This document shows positions 22,501 through 36,769 of a stretch of DNA of 64,000 nucleotides, piece by piece; the stretch's first letter is position 1; each line of letters starts with the position of its first letter. The translations under genes were made by a program, and so were the position numbers. The stretch is taken from NCBI RefSeq assembly GCF_901709675.1, contig NC_051088.1, forward strand, positions 16,792,193 to 16,856,192, given 5' to 3'. The DNA comes from Syngnathus acus (taxonomy: Eukaryota > Chordata > Actinopteri > Syngnathiformes > Syngnathidae). The notes under the pieces were generated by a model that was not told the origin of the DNA, made no database searches, and worked only from the letters and a program-made list of their open reading frames with translations.

Positions 22501-24460
22501 CGTTGCAATTCAACCAAGGTTTTTATGTCCAAATTTAAAATGGTTTGTCCCACAGCTAGTCAGTGATTGCTTTGCGGGGACCACAATGTCACCTTAGTTC
22601 ACGCACGTACACACACACACACACATGATATAAACTGTCCTGAATTTCTCTGTTTTCCCCTTCCCAGACCTCCTCGCTTGTCCTGTAGCCCTAGGATGAT
22701 TTGTATTGGCCGCCTTTCTCTTTTCTCTCTAGGCTGCCCTGCCCCTTAATCAACCCAACTAACAGTAAAGGTTATATTAACGTTAATAATCAGTTTCTGT
22801 ATGTATCTAGCCAGAGTTTGAAAAAAAAATCCGAAAAAAAATTAAATTCAGTTGTGCAAATGTGTTTCTCTTACTATTTTAATGTTGTTACATCGTCTAA
22901 TCCTTCTACCATCGCTTCAGTTAGTACTGAAAATACGCTTAGCCAACCTAGAGATTTGAACTGTTATATTTGCGATTTTCCTCACCTTTATATGGCATCT
23001 TTAGACACTTTCACCGTTAATGTACGTAAGTAAATATTGCCCGCTACCGATTGAGAACCATCGTCTGCACTGTTGATTTTCATAATATCCCTGATGATAA
23101 TTTTGTGGTCGATCTAAGATGAACTCTGCGCCCTTGCACAAAGCAGCGGAACGTCTCACCTGAGAACCAAAGTACACTTAGTGTCCCCCTGAGCCCACGT
23201 AGTCTATCCCCACCTCCCCGGCAAGCAGCTTGCCCCAAGGTTATAGACCAGCGAGTATGATGATGTGTATGTATAATGACATTGCAGCCTGTGTGATTTG
23301 TGACAAGACTGTGAGGTAAATGTGGCTGTTGACCTCGGTTGTCATGGAGACGCAAACAGGAAGGAAAAGTATGAATGGCCAGCGCCAGGCCGACGAGACG
23401 GTCTGCACTCGCTCGTTCCACATTGCGGCTGTGCCAACCATTGCGTAGCCACTTGACTATTCTGGTCGTTGGCATCGCTTTTTCTTTGCCCTGGATTTAT
23501 TTCTAACATTGTTGCCATATTGGAGTGAATTTCAAATCAATTTGAACTCGTCAGCAGCTGGGGTGTGCCTGTCAAAATGAGATTGTGGAGACAGTTTTAA
23601 TTTTTAGATATTCTACGTAGAACAAAAATGATTACCAGTAAGGGAAAAGATTAAGTGTTAGCAAAAATCTCGGCTATTGTTTGGCAAGGCTAATTTGACC
23701 GACTTTCCAAATGGTGCAGGCGCGCCCAACTCGTTAGCATTCCAATGTTGGAGCAGCTCAAATCCCGGGGAAAGAAAGTGCTGCGCAGTGTTGGCGTAAA
23801 ACATTTATGTATTCATGTGTTTGAATGTGGAACCGAATGTGCGCTCGTCTTGCTTGTACCCGTTATGATCTATTTGCGAGATTCTCGGAGCATTTTGTCC
23901 CAATTGGATAAAGGTCCTTATCTGTTTGTCTCTACACTGCCACTCCCCCCTCAGCAGCCTTCCAAACTTCATATTAATCATAAGGCCAAGCGCCCTGTCC
24001 CCCCCAATTCTCCCCTTCCCCCTGCAGAGGTGCTCCTTTTGATCATTGTGAGCATTTGCTGCCACGTTGTTCAAACATGCCTTCAGCATACACGTCAGTA
24101 CCCAGGACCACCCGCCAAAACTACCCGTGCAGCAAAAAAGGGTTCAAATATATCCATGATATTATTGTTCGAGAGATATTATCATCATCATCATCATTAT
24201 TGCTGTTATAATTATGGTTGGTATCATTTGTCATCATTGTTAGCATTATGGAAGCACCAGACTGTTTGTGGAAAGGTGAGAGAGAGGGGAAGAAAGAGTC
24301 AGTGACATTTTTTTTTTGTCTGGGTGTTGGTGGTCTGATCTCACAGATGGAGGGGAGGAGAAATGGTTCAGAAAGAGACAACCATGGCAGTCATGTTTGT
24401 ACTGGTTGGGAAATGACTTACAGTGCTGAAATAAAATTTATTCTTTTAGTAAAAAAAACA
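19552..24460 (+). other. fam120c 3' UTR and downstream intergenic sequence
   Basis: No protein gene is supported here. The part nearest the stop codon is probably a long 3' UTR. CA-rich tracts occur at 21780-21805, 22009-22044, 22265-22305 and 22600-22625, and an (ATC)n run near 24180. Several open frames of 60-190 codons exist but have low-complexity composition, no domain resemblance and no splice context. A candidate distal poly(A) signal is at 24430. Where the transcript ends is unclear. Confidence 0.45.
24430..24435 (+). terminator. Candidate distal polyadenylation signal of fam120c
   Basis: AATAAA about 4.9 kb after the stop codon, followed by an A-run and a T/G-rich stretch. Other ATTAAA/AATAAA matches occur earlier, so this is only one of several options. 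Confidence 0.25.
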
Positions 24461-24836
24461 CCGTGTGCCCAGTTTTATTTTTGGGAGAAATCACGTTTAA
24501 TCAAGAATATTATTCAAATGTGTATAATATGGTATATAATATATATAATGTATGTGGATAATAGAAAATACTGCACTTGCAAGCTGAACATTGTCGTGTC
24601 CTAAAATAAGTCTAGATGTAAAAATGTCAGCACTAAAATGCACGGCACTAAAAAATCTGTAAAAATTTAAGGACCCGTTTGGGATGAGATGTGCGACAAA
24701 CTGCCAAAATCAAAAATAAAAGTGAAGATAAAAGCCAATATAAAAACAATACAATAAAAACTAAAATATACATGAATATATATCTAATTGTATTTATATA
24801 TTTGTTTTTTGTATTTATTTCTGCATTTATTTTTCC

Positions 24837-24861
24837 ATATATATATATATATATATATATA
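24837..24861. repeat. (AT)n microsatellite
   Basis: About twelve uninterrupted AT dinucleotides inside a very AT-rich stretch. Confidence 0.9.
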
Positions 24862-25019
24862 CGTGTATGTATTTTTTAATATATATTTGTTTGCTTTTTT
24901 TGTTTATATTTTGATTGGCAGTTTTGGTCATGATTTGCTTCAGTATATGACACCTATGCAATAGAGATATGAGAGCATGCTTTCGTATCTAGTGTTTGTC
25001 TTTTTATTTGGAGAAATAA

Positions 25020-25370
25020 TGTGGTTAAATATGAGGATTATCCAGACCCACACGCTATTTCAGAAGGTGGCGGTAATGCACCAGAATTTTTTTTGCCAAC
25101 CGCCAAAAGAAAGAAGGAGAAAGTAAAAGAAGAAGAAACCTGCTCCGCTTTCCGCCCAAAAAAAATAATGATGGTGAGCGACGATGACAGTCGGAAATGA
25201 ATTGAACTGCAGTGCAAAGAGAAGTTGCCTTTTGTGTTATCTTTTCTTCCTTTTTTCTTTTTATTATCGTACCGAGTCTGCGCGGGGCACGCTTTGCCCC
25301 TTTTTCCCCCCTGTTAGACCGCCACGGCTCTGTTCGGTTCATTGCCGGGGGTACTTGAGGTGAGCGCCGA
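25020..25370 (+). promoter_or_regulatory. Possible promoter and untranslated first exon of an unassigned transcript
   Basis: A repeat-like piece (GGTGGCGGTAATGCACC, then purine-rich AAGAAGAAG) gives way to more GC-rich sequence that ends at a good splice donor (TTGAG followed by GTGAGCGCC) at about 25360-25361. There is no coding potential before the donor. It could be a 5' exon of hsd17b10, whose start codon lies 1.7 kb downstream, or of a non-coding transcript. Evidence is limited to composition and the donor. Confidence 0.25.
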
Positions 25371-25379
25371 CTGATATTA

Positions 25380-27060
25380 GCTTAGCTAGCTGCTCGCCCG
25401 TTAGCGGACTTAAAGACTTATTGGCGGCCTGGTGGAGGATTTCAAGTTGCTTAGCACTCACGCTGTATATTTTAATCATGTCTTCAAAGTGGTTAACTCG
25501 CTGCGTTGCTCAGATGGTGATCGGGTTAGCATTTAGCCAACGCGATAGAAGTACTAAGCGATTAAACTTAATCAAGTGGGTATGATAAGAAGATTGGTCG
25601 ATAAGACATGCTTCTTTTGATTTCCGTGCCTACGTTGAGGCTAAGCTAGGAGGGGCGAAGTTGGTAGTGTAAAAAAAAAAAAAAGCTAAAAACAAAACAC
25701 GCCTGCCTTCACGTGTTGACTAGGGTAACAAACAATATAGTACAATTGTGACAAGGAAATTGGAAATACATTTCATGAAAAAAAACATTTTTTTATTTAT
25801 GTATTCTTTGATAACGTGTTTTGGCACTGCCCAAAAAGGAAAATCGATGAGGGATAAGCAAGTTATGACTCAGTTTCAATTTGCTGCAGCACGCTGGCCT
25901 TTTCAGTCTTATTTGGGGTTGCAACAGTAGCAGCAAATGCCAAACTGATGATTATCGGGGAGAAATGTCAATCATTGTTTTGTAAAGTAAAGGGAAATGT
26001 TTGCCAAAGACTTATTTTGAAAACCAAAAACTCAAAGGTAATCAAGTCAGCTTTCATGGAAGACTCCAGAAATCAGATTTATTCTTGTGAGGCTGAAATT
26101 CTGAGGATATGGAAAATATGAAGTTTGAAAAGTTCTCACCCTTTTATTAATGAACAGCAAAGCTGTTGGTTATTTGATAATCGATGCGTTGTCAATTAAT
26201 CGATTAATTATTGTACCGCAATTTGACCATACCATACGTATGACCATACTTTGTTTTCGAAGTTGCACGATCCCCATGTTCCACACATGACTTTTTTTTT
26301 TTTTTTAATGTTCCCAGCTTCCCAAGATGCTCGTTTACCACCTAAGACTGATCCTCATGAAGGCTACAAGAGGAATGTGTGTGATGTCGGTCATTTCCCA
26401 GACCACAACATTGGGGCTGTGTGTGGGATGAGGTAGTAGTTTGTATAGTTTTAGGATCACACCAGATCTGGGAGATGACTATACAGCCTACTGTCTTCCT
26501 CACGGCAACCAAAGCATCCTGTAGATATGACACGAGAGGCTGCCCGAGTATTGAAATACCTGTATTAGCTTGTGTTTATTTTTTTGAAAATACATTTAAA
26601 ACTTCAGGTGTACTTGCTAACAGTGTGACAGTACATGTGTGACAATGACAATAAAGATCTATTCTAACAGGGGCCAGCATCTTTAGGTCTTCTCCCTAAG
26701 AGTGAAAAGTCCCGATAATGTTTTTATGTTCCCCAATCTGATTTCATATACGCATAAAATCATCCAAATAGTACAGTTTTGACAAGAAACTAGCCCATTT
26801 AGAATTCTTTCACACCAACCAGTATGGTTAGGTGAAATTTTTCATTTTTTTGCTATACTCCCGGTTTAAAAAAATACTCGATTTGAAAAGGAGACGTCGG
26901 TCTCAATGTATTTTTATTTTGCGATTGAATAAAGGTTGAAAGTCTGTGTGCTGTGTAAATGGTGTTTCCGTTCAATAGCCTCATTTTTAGTGCTCAAGTT
27001 CAAAAATGGAGTCATCAGAGTTTACGTGTAGTGACGCATCCGACCAAGACACGATCTTTG
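25380..27060. other. Intergenic region before hsd17b10
   Basis: AT-rich with poly-A runs. Around 26320-26435 a short frame sits between an acceptor-like T-rich tract and a GTAGT, but the translation is not recognisable. At 26645-26665 the sequence GACAATGACAATAAAGATCTATTC resembles the tail of a dispersed retroelement. No supported gene. Confidence 0.4.
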
Positions 27061-27067
27061 GCGCTGG

Positions 27068-27075
27068 TGACGTAA
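27068..27075 (+). promoter_or_regulatory. CRE/ATF-like site in the hsd17b10 promoter
   Basis: TGACGTAA 20 bases upstream of the hsd17b10 start codon, in a short GC-rich TATA-less context. Such sites are common in promoters of housekeeping mitochondrial genes. Binding is inferred from sequence only. Confidence 0.35.
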
Positions 27076-27094
27076 CGGTTGCCTGCAATTCAAC

Positions 27095-29843
<2,749 letters not shown>

Positions 29844-29988
29844 GTGCGGCTGTGTGTGCGCTCAGGCGCTGATTTGTTTTCATGGGAAAATGAAGAATGA
29901 AAGCAAGGCCCCTCTGAATGGGACAATAGATCTAGAAAGTTTTCAGTCCATCGCATTGCTGCCGAGTTGTTTGGTAAACCACTTTGAA

Positions 29989-29994
29989 AATAAA
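29989..29994 (+). terminator. hsd17b10 polyadenylation signal
   Basis: AATAAA 146 bases after the stop codon, followed by TG-rich sequence. This gives a short 3' UTR typical of this gene. Confidence 0.7.
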
Positions 29995-30059
29995 GCTCTG
30001 GTTTGGAATCTGGCTTTCTTTCAAATTGTCCGCAAGTCTCAAAACTGAGCAGTACGTAT

Positions 30060-31240
30060 TTCACCTGTTTTTCTTCTTAGCACTGCTTGAGAGTCAGCAA
30101 TGAAGAAAATGAATGTGGGGTTCTTGAAGAATGTCATCTAAGATCAAATGACATTTTTATGTTGCTATGTCAGTTGACTTCACAATCAGTAGTGCTGGCC
30201 CCCATGTAACTTCAACCATACAGTGTTCCAAATTATGATGCAAGTAAGATTTTTTATAAATCTATGCAAATGTGACTTGGTATAATTTGCAAGTCATCAA
30301 CTGTTTGAAAATAATTGGAATGTTTTGAAACAAACCTCCCAGTGATAACCGTGTTTGTATTTCAAAAAGGAAATATATTTTTTTGTTAAAAATGCTCTTT
30401 TCCAAATTATTTTTGTAGCTTGTAAAACACTAAAAGTGGTCTTTTGTTGAGCATTAAGAAGTTGTATTTGTGAAATCAAAAGTTATTTCAACAAGTTACA
30501 TTTTAACATAGGACCTCTTATTTGATAGCCGGTTCGCATGCCTTGTGTCCATTGAGCTTGTGATTTTTTGGACAGCTGCATAAAATTCTATCCAGGATGT
30601 CAGAATAGCATCCCGAAGCTACTTTTTGTCAAGTGCAGAATCTTGAGCCCATCCAGGGCATTATTTGGGAGAGTACAAGAACAATAAGTGATCATTTCCA
30701 AAAAGCATTAATTACATCATTTACAACGTTTATATTACATCTTTAAAAGCTATTAAAGAGTCTCCGGCTTATTACAAAATGCACGTAAATGTAACTTCTC
30801 CCATTTTCTCAAACTAGTTAAGCCAATCATCTGATTAAAAAAAAAACATTTGGTCCATTAGTCCACACGGTGTCGCTGTCACAAAGTTGTAAGAAGCGGT
30901 GCTCAGAAACCTATGCGTCTTTTGCGGACAGAAAACAAAAATATATTTTCCAATATTTTACCCAGTAATGCATATTCACCTTTTTTAGTTTATGAATGAC
31001 AAAATGAAATTATCAAAACATTCATATGGGTCACAACCAAACAAGCCTTGACTGGATCTCGGGAGATGTTTTTTATTTGGATATAAGGAGATGTTTTATT
31101 TCAGAATTTTGTTTCTATTTATTCCTTCATTTTGATTTCTTGTTTTTGAATGTACTGTTCTGCACATGTTTAGTGAATGCTTAGATTTTGAATGTAGACA
31201 TTCCACCTTTCCTTGATGAAAGTTTGAAATGTAACGCGAG
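30060..31240. other. Intergenic region between hsd17b10 and sarnp
   Basis: AT-rich, with no open frame of note and no RNA gene recognised. The final 100 bases before the sarnp start contain a CAGCAGCAG/AAGAAGAAG purine-rich run that is probably the sarnp 5' UTR. Confidence 0.5.
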
Positions 31241-31341
31241 ATTTCGAAAAGTTGGGAGATGATGACAAAAAGCAGCAGCAGTAGAAGAAGAAGAAGCCGC
31301 AGCGGTTTGATTGGAGGAAAGGAAAGGGTTGATCAACAAAA

Positions 31342-34300
31342 ATGGCTGAAGTGATCGAGCTGCAGAAACTCAAGGTTGGTCGTGCCACTCATTGACTACA
31401 ATTACCCAGCTTTGATCGTTTCTTGTGGGAGTTGTTTGGATGATCTCTTCGATGTCCATTGTAGGAGTGTCGAAAAAACCCAAAGTGGTTGGGCTGGTGC
31501 AGCTAACGTGTCGAATGGCTGCTAATGCTAAAGCTAAGCGTTAGCATGTGCTCACGTTGTCTTGAGCTTTCTGCGCTCGAGCTCAAAACGCACCGATTAC
31601 GTTTATAAAATACCTTGAATGTTTCAATTCAATTCAACTAAAACACAACTTCAATCACAAGTGCCACTGCGTCAAGATTAAAAGTTTGGCGTCATATGAA
31701 AACGTGAGGCGGGTATCTCAAAATGATTTTCTTTGCCGCCGGGTCGGCAGACTGCCAGTGGAGCAATAAATAACGTGTTATGAGGGTGAACTTGCTCGCA
31801 GTCTTTCAAACTCACGAACTCAATGGGTTTACAGAAAAAAATACACAATATAGATTTTTTTAATTCGTGAAACATTTTCTGTTGGGTTTAGCTTGCTGAG
31901 CTGAGGCAAGAATGTGAAGCCCGAGGTCTCGAGACCAAAGGCAACAAGGGGGACCTGATCGCACGACTGCAGGCCTTCCTAGATGAGCACGGTAAGCTAA
32001 AAGTTGCTGTGAGAAAAATTACTTGTACACCTGAAGTAAATCTTATACGACAGATTAATTTGTACATTTTGGTCCATGCGATCTTATTGGTGGATATTTA
32101 GAATTTACCAGATTAAGTTTTAGCGTTGAGGAGATATGTTGAGCAATAATCAAGTTCTTTTCAAGTTACTCTCATTTGAGGGTGTTTTCCCCCCACCAGA
32201 TCATCAAATTTTCAAAATTCTTGCTCCATTAATCTTAGGTTGAAGCGGTCAATCCAATTACACTCAGGATTTTGTCAGTGTTTATTTATGGGAAATTTCG
32301 TCACCTTGCTAGATTCTATCACCCACCTGTGTTTTTTAGTATTTCTGTCATCCGCATGAAAACCCACAAATGATTTTGTGTGGCTGACATTGTGTGTTTT
32401 ATGTTTTTGATATGTTATCACACAAGCCACCGATGAAGAAGAGGATGTGGATGATGTGCTGGCGGATGACACTGTGGTAACGTTGCCAGTCGGCAAAGTT
32501 AACTCATGCCTATACTGTCTGATGTTGGGATTGTGACTGTTTCCGTTTGCGTTAAAGGACTTCTCAAAAGGCGAGATTGTAGACAACGGCAAAGATGTCA
32601 AAGAATTGGAATCTCCCGTGGCAGAGCTGTGAGTTTATTTTAAATGTCCCCTTTGTTTTTTATTTTCTCTGTGTTTTAGTTAGAAATAGAAAAATAGTCA
32701 CAGGAAGGCTTGGAGGAGTTGCTCAGTAAATAGTTACAAATGTATTGATTTGGTTTAGCTGACTCCTTTTGTCAAGTGGCTCCTTTGTTTGCAGCAATGT
32801 TAGTGGAAGTGGAGTAGAAATGTTTTAAAATTCAAACAAGTGTTTTTTTTCCCCCTCAGTCTTTTTCCTTTCTTTACGTGCTTATTTTTCAGGCCCACTG
32901 AGAAAAAGATAGTGAAGATATGTCCTCCAGCTGCTGCTGGCGAAGTATGACACGTGATCCAGAACTACATTTTTTATCCCCATCACTTGTTACACAGCCT
33001 CACATTTATCTACAATTGTAATCTTCTGTCGAGCAGCGGCTGCAGAAACGCGCTGAACGCTTCAATCTGCCTGCATCAGCGGAGGACAAGAAGGCCCAGC
33101 GTGCGGCCAGGTGAGACCCAGTGATTTGCCTACTGACCATTAAGTTTGGTCTTTGTCAAAACATGGATCAATTTGTATGTTCACGGGAAGAACATTTGGC
33201 CATAAGGGGCTGGGTGCTAGTTGAAAATATGTAAGTGTTCATATGTCATATTGGTTGGGTTTGGACATTCTACATTTTTGTTTGTATAAGTTTAGCATGT
33301 CACTTGTCTTGTATTAGGGTAAAGGTTACATAGTACACGGGATTTCACAATGGGATTTTTTTTTTTTATACCACATGTGAAATGCTAAGGTCAATCTGTC
33401 ATTTAAAGTGTTTTTATTTGTTCTGGTCTAACATATTTTTTGCTGGTGTGCTTGCATTTCTAGGTTTGGCTTACCGATCAGTGCTTCAAGTTCATCCACA
33501 GGTGTGTATGATGACTCTTTGGCGCTACTCTGCTGTCCGTCATGTACAAGCAACCCGCAACACCAATCATTTCCTTCTCCTGCTCAGGCACCGCCATGGC
33601 CAAAAACATGCCGGTAAGGGTCGCCCCGCGGTTCACACGACACCAACCTCGCCTCATATTCTTTTGATGCATTGGCACCCTTTTCTTTTATGTGCGTGTG
33701 AAAACTTTTGGCGTCTGTCGCAGGTCAACGTGGATCAGCTGAAGAAGAGGGCGGAGAGATTCGGCATGAACGTGTCGTCGCTTTCGCAAAAGGTGACACA
33801 ACCTCATTTTGCAGCAGACTGAGGGCTATGTAGCGATGTGGCCGAGCTGCACTCAACACTCGTTCAGGGCGTGGGCTAGTACCACAAACTTTTATGAGTG
33901 GCTGAGACTCGGTCACTTGATTTGCGGTCATTCAAAATTTGAATCACAGTTAAATGATGTGGCGACGTCTCAAATTTTACCCATTCCAAATTCAGGGAAG
34001 CTATCACACAAATGAAAAATCATTTGAGCATTCCAACTGATAAAAATACAATTGTGCTTTCCAGTAATACTTCACTATGTTTATAGTTTAAGTTGTACCA
34101 GTGAGTGAAAGGACGAAGCTTGTGATTAAAAAATACGCGAACGACGTATGTACTGCTTCAATGACATTCAAATGAATGAATTTCAATTCATCTCAATCTG
34201 CAAAATGCATGAATTAATTCAGTGGTGATGGTATTCAGCTCATAAGTGAAGGGATTTATTTGGATGGGAAGTTTTAAATGTTGAATGTTTTCGTCGTCTA

Positions 34301-34940
34301 CAGATGGAAGCAGATGAGAAGCTGATCAAGAGGAAGGAAAGGTTTGGCATCCTAACAGGCGGCGCCGTGACTGGCTCCGCGGACGTCGAGGTAACTTTGT
34401 TTTTCTGATGGTTGTCGATAGTTGAACCTGTAAATATGCTACCAGGGATGAGCCCAATTCACTTTAATATCATGTCAGATCCAATTTTGACAACGTTACC
34501 TTTAAAAACAATTAAGAGCCGAAATTATTTTAGCCATTATACGCAGAGAGATTTTGAAAATACAAATAACTGTGTACAGGTTAAAAATAAAAGGGCAGAA
34601 GCAAACATTTAAGAATTTAGGCCCTCCACAATATTCTTGTGCTATATTTGTAAAATAAACAATTGTATTTATTCATAACAAAATAAGTATTTATTCATAA
34701 CAAAATAATTGAATTTTTAATGATGAAGCGATTTAAAAAAATAAAATAAAAAGGGGGTTTCTGGATATTTATTTTTTATTTATAGTGAATTTGTGACAAA
34801 CATACAGCAAGAAGTTGAGTCTTGACTGTAGTCCACCCACTGATTGTTCATCTTGTGTATGTACTATATGTTTTTTTCCCTTTTTTACCCCCCAACAGGC
34901 AAAGAAAGTGAAGCGCGCTGCTCGATTTGGAATAGTGTAA
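31342..34940 (+). CDS. sarnp: SARNP, SAP domain-containing ribonucleoprotein (CIP29/Tho1 family)
   Basis: Nuclear mRNA-export factor that works with the DEAD-box helicase DDX39B in the TREX complex. Eleven coding exons: 31342-31374, 31892-31991, 32427-32476, 32558-32628, 32893-32944, 33037-33110, 33464-33501, 33588-33613, 33724-33792, 34304-34390, 34899-34940, joining in phase to 213 residues (human 210). An N-terminal SAP domain spans about residues 8-44 (KLAELRQECEARGLETKGNK), followed by an acidic linker. The C-terminal half has five copies of a basic-ARF-G motif: KRAERFN near 106, RAARFG near 124, KRAERFG near 156, KRKERFG near 180 and KRAARFG near 205. The start codon context AAAATGGCTG fits. 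Introns are short and hold nothing notable apart from the 22-base duplication near 34667. It sits head-to-tail between hsd17b10 and ccnt1. Confidence 0.96.
34662..34708. repeat. Tandem duplication in the last sarnp intron
   Basis: TATTTATTCATAACAAAATA occurs twice, separated by two bases. Local slippage product in AT-rich intron sequence. Confidence 0.8.
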
Positions 34941-35495
34941 AGAATTTTTTTGTTTTATTTTTGTTTTTTTGTGTTGTTTTTGACATTCAGTCAGGTCACA
35001 GACTGTGTCCTTGTTAATCAGGTTTTTAAAAAAGTGTTGAGTTACTGGACAAAAACTGTTGAAGTAGTGGAAATGGAAAGAACGTTTTTTTTGCCTGCTT
35101 ACACGTAATAGTTTCATCTGCCTTTTTCTACTGTTTTCTTTCACACTTGACAAATGTTAGAAATTGAGTGACCATGACTGATAACTTAAGTTTATCTTTA
35201 CTATTTTGTTACCTATTTTTATCATTGTCAAATCTTCTTGCACTCTATCTGAATGAACACAATTTCAAGCACGCAACCATGTTTCCATCCGTAGCATGTG
35301 CATCAGTTTACTGGCAGATTTGGACAAACGACATTAGTTGTGTTCAAAATACACTTTTAAGATTTTTCGTTTGTTCGTCCTCCAGTCTGAAAATATTGGG
35401 TTTGGCAATCCGAACAGTTTAATACATTTCAGGCATTTTGAGAGTAGACGTCTTTTTGATTATGACACCAGAGTAATTTGTGTGAATTCTGACCA

Positions 35496-35501
35496 AATAA
35501 A
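35496..35501 (+). terminator. sarnp polyadenylation signal (proximal)
   Basis: AATAAA 556 bases after the sarnp stop codon. A second AATAAA lies at 35629-35634, so either or both may be used. Confidence 0.45.
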
Positions 35502-35628
35502 AATTCAACTACTCCTGATAGTTAATGTAATGAGGAAAGTTTGGCAGGGGATGCTGTAACTTTAATACATTCAGGCCATGTCCCGAAAAGAACCCAATGG
35601 GGTTTCCTTGTTTGTTTGTTCTTTTTAA

Positions 35629-35634
35629 AATAAA
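35629..35634 (+). terminator. sarnp polyadenylation signal (distal)
   Basis: AATAAA followed within 20-30 bases by a GGAGGG/TTTT-rich stretch. It is an alternative to the signal at 35496. Confidence 0.4.
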
Positions 35635-35779
35635 TTGATTGGAGGGCAACAAACGTTTTCGATCACTTATTAGGATAAAACTAGGTCTTTTTGTGTTGAA
35701 ATGTAATTCTGATGCCTGTAACTGCCTGGTCATTGCCTCGGTTGGTTGTTCATTTTATAAAATTAAATCTTTTGATTAA

Positions 35780-36650
35780 AAAAAAAAAAAAGGTTCTGAT
35801 ACTGGCTTTGTCAGATTTTCTCTGTGTTTGCATGCAGTTATAAGCAATATGTCAGGAGTGTCTCAGCACTGGTCTTCACATCAACACCCAGGTTCAATGA
35901 TACCAAAGCCTCCAATCACATACAAAAGTCTTTCTGGAAGTGGCCATACCCCTTTGAGTTACAGGGAGTGACGTTTGCCTGCGAGCGATCACTGACTTTT
36001 TCAGACGGGTTGGAACAGTTCGACCAGAACTTATTTTGGCTCGTAGAATAAAAACCTTTTGCCACATACTCATGTAAAATAATAGTTATTGATTGAAGTT
36101 GGTCAAGAATGTATAATTGTCTTCTTGCAATGTTCCAAAAGTACAATACAATTTCGTATTGTGCATTTCACGACAGCTGGAGCTGCAACAAAGCGATTTA
36201 ATTTAGCAACGGGACAACCACAAAGACAGTGAAAACGGTAAACCACAAATGTATATACAGTATCAATATTAAACTATAGCTCTTATGAGTGATTGGCGTT
36301 ATGGTTGAACCTCATAGATCATGGCAGCACTGTACTTTATGTAGTGGACCCCTGCATTTTACAGGGGATAGGGACAGTGCTGGCCTGTAAAGAGCAAGAA
36401 TTGTTGAATAATTGATATCCATTACAAATGCAGTGAGGAAAGAAGAGACAACCTTCCAGAACTCTTGAGTAAACATAATTTATCCCCAGTCGGTGTTTTT
36501 TTATGACACCCCCACACATATTTTTTTTAAGTATCAAAAATATTAAATAAAATATATATATTTTATAATATATAAAATATTTTTGAGTAGGAAACCCTCC
36601 AGTTTGCGAGAATATTTTAATCCGCGGATATACGGGGTTGCTTGTTTTTA
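35780..36650. other. Intergenic region between sarnp and ccnt1
   Basis: AT-rich, no supported gene. It contains an AT-rich near-palindrome at 36533-36584 (AAAAATATTAAAT through AAAATATTTTT) that could form a hairpin. Confidence 0.5.
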
Positions 36651-36654
36651 CGAA

Positions 36655-36769
36655 TACCTGCTGGTGATGACCAAGAGAAAGCGCTCCCCTCGCCCCCTCC
36701 CTTGGCCTGGTTGGGCGTGACGCATTTCCTGTGACGTGCCGCAATTTTAAACTGTCCCCCTCGTCAGTG
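36655..36769 (+). promoter_or_regulatory. ccnt1 proximal promoter
   Basis: A GC-rich, TATA-less stretch just before the cyclin T1 start. It contains a CCCCTCGCCCCCTCCC Sp/KLF-like run and GACGCATTTCCTGTGACGTG, which combines an ETS-like core and a CRE-like half-site. Factor binding is inferred from motif shape only. Confidence 0.4.

Noticed and set aside
23745-24305. 186-codon frame downstream of fam120c
   Set aside because: It has no recognisable domain, ends in low-complexity His/Tyr from an (ATC)n repeat, and lacks splice or start context.
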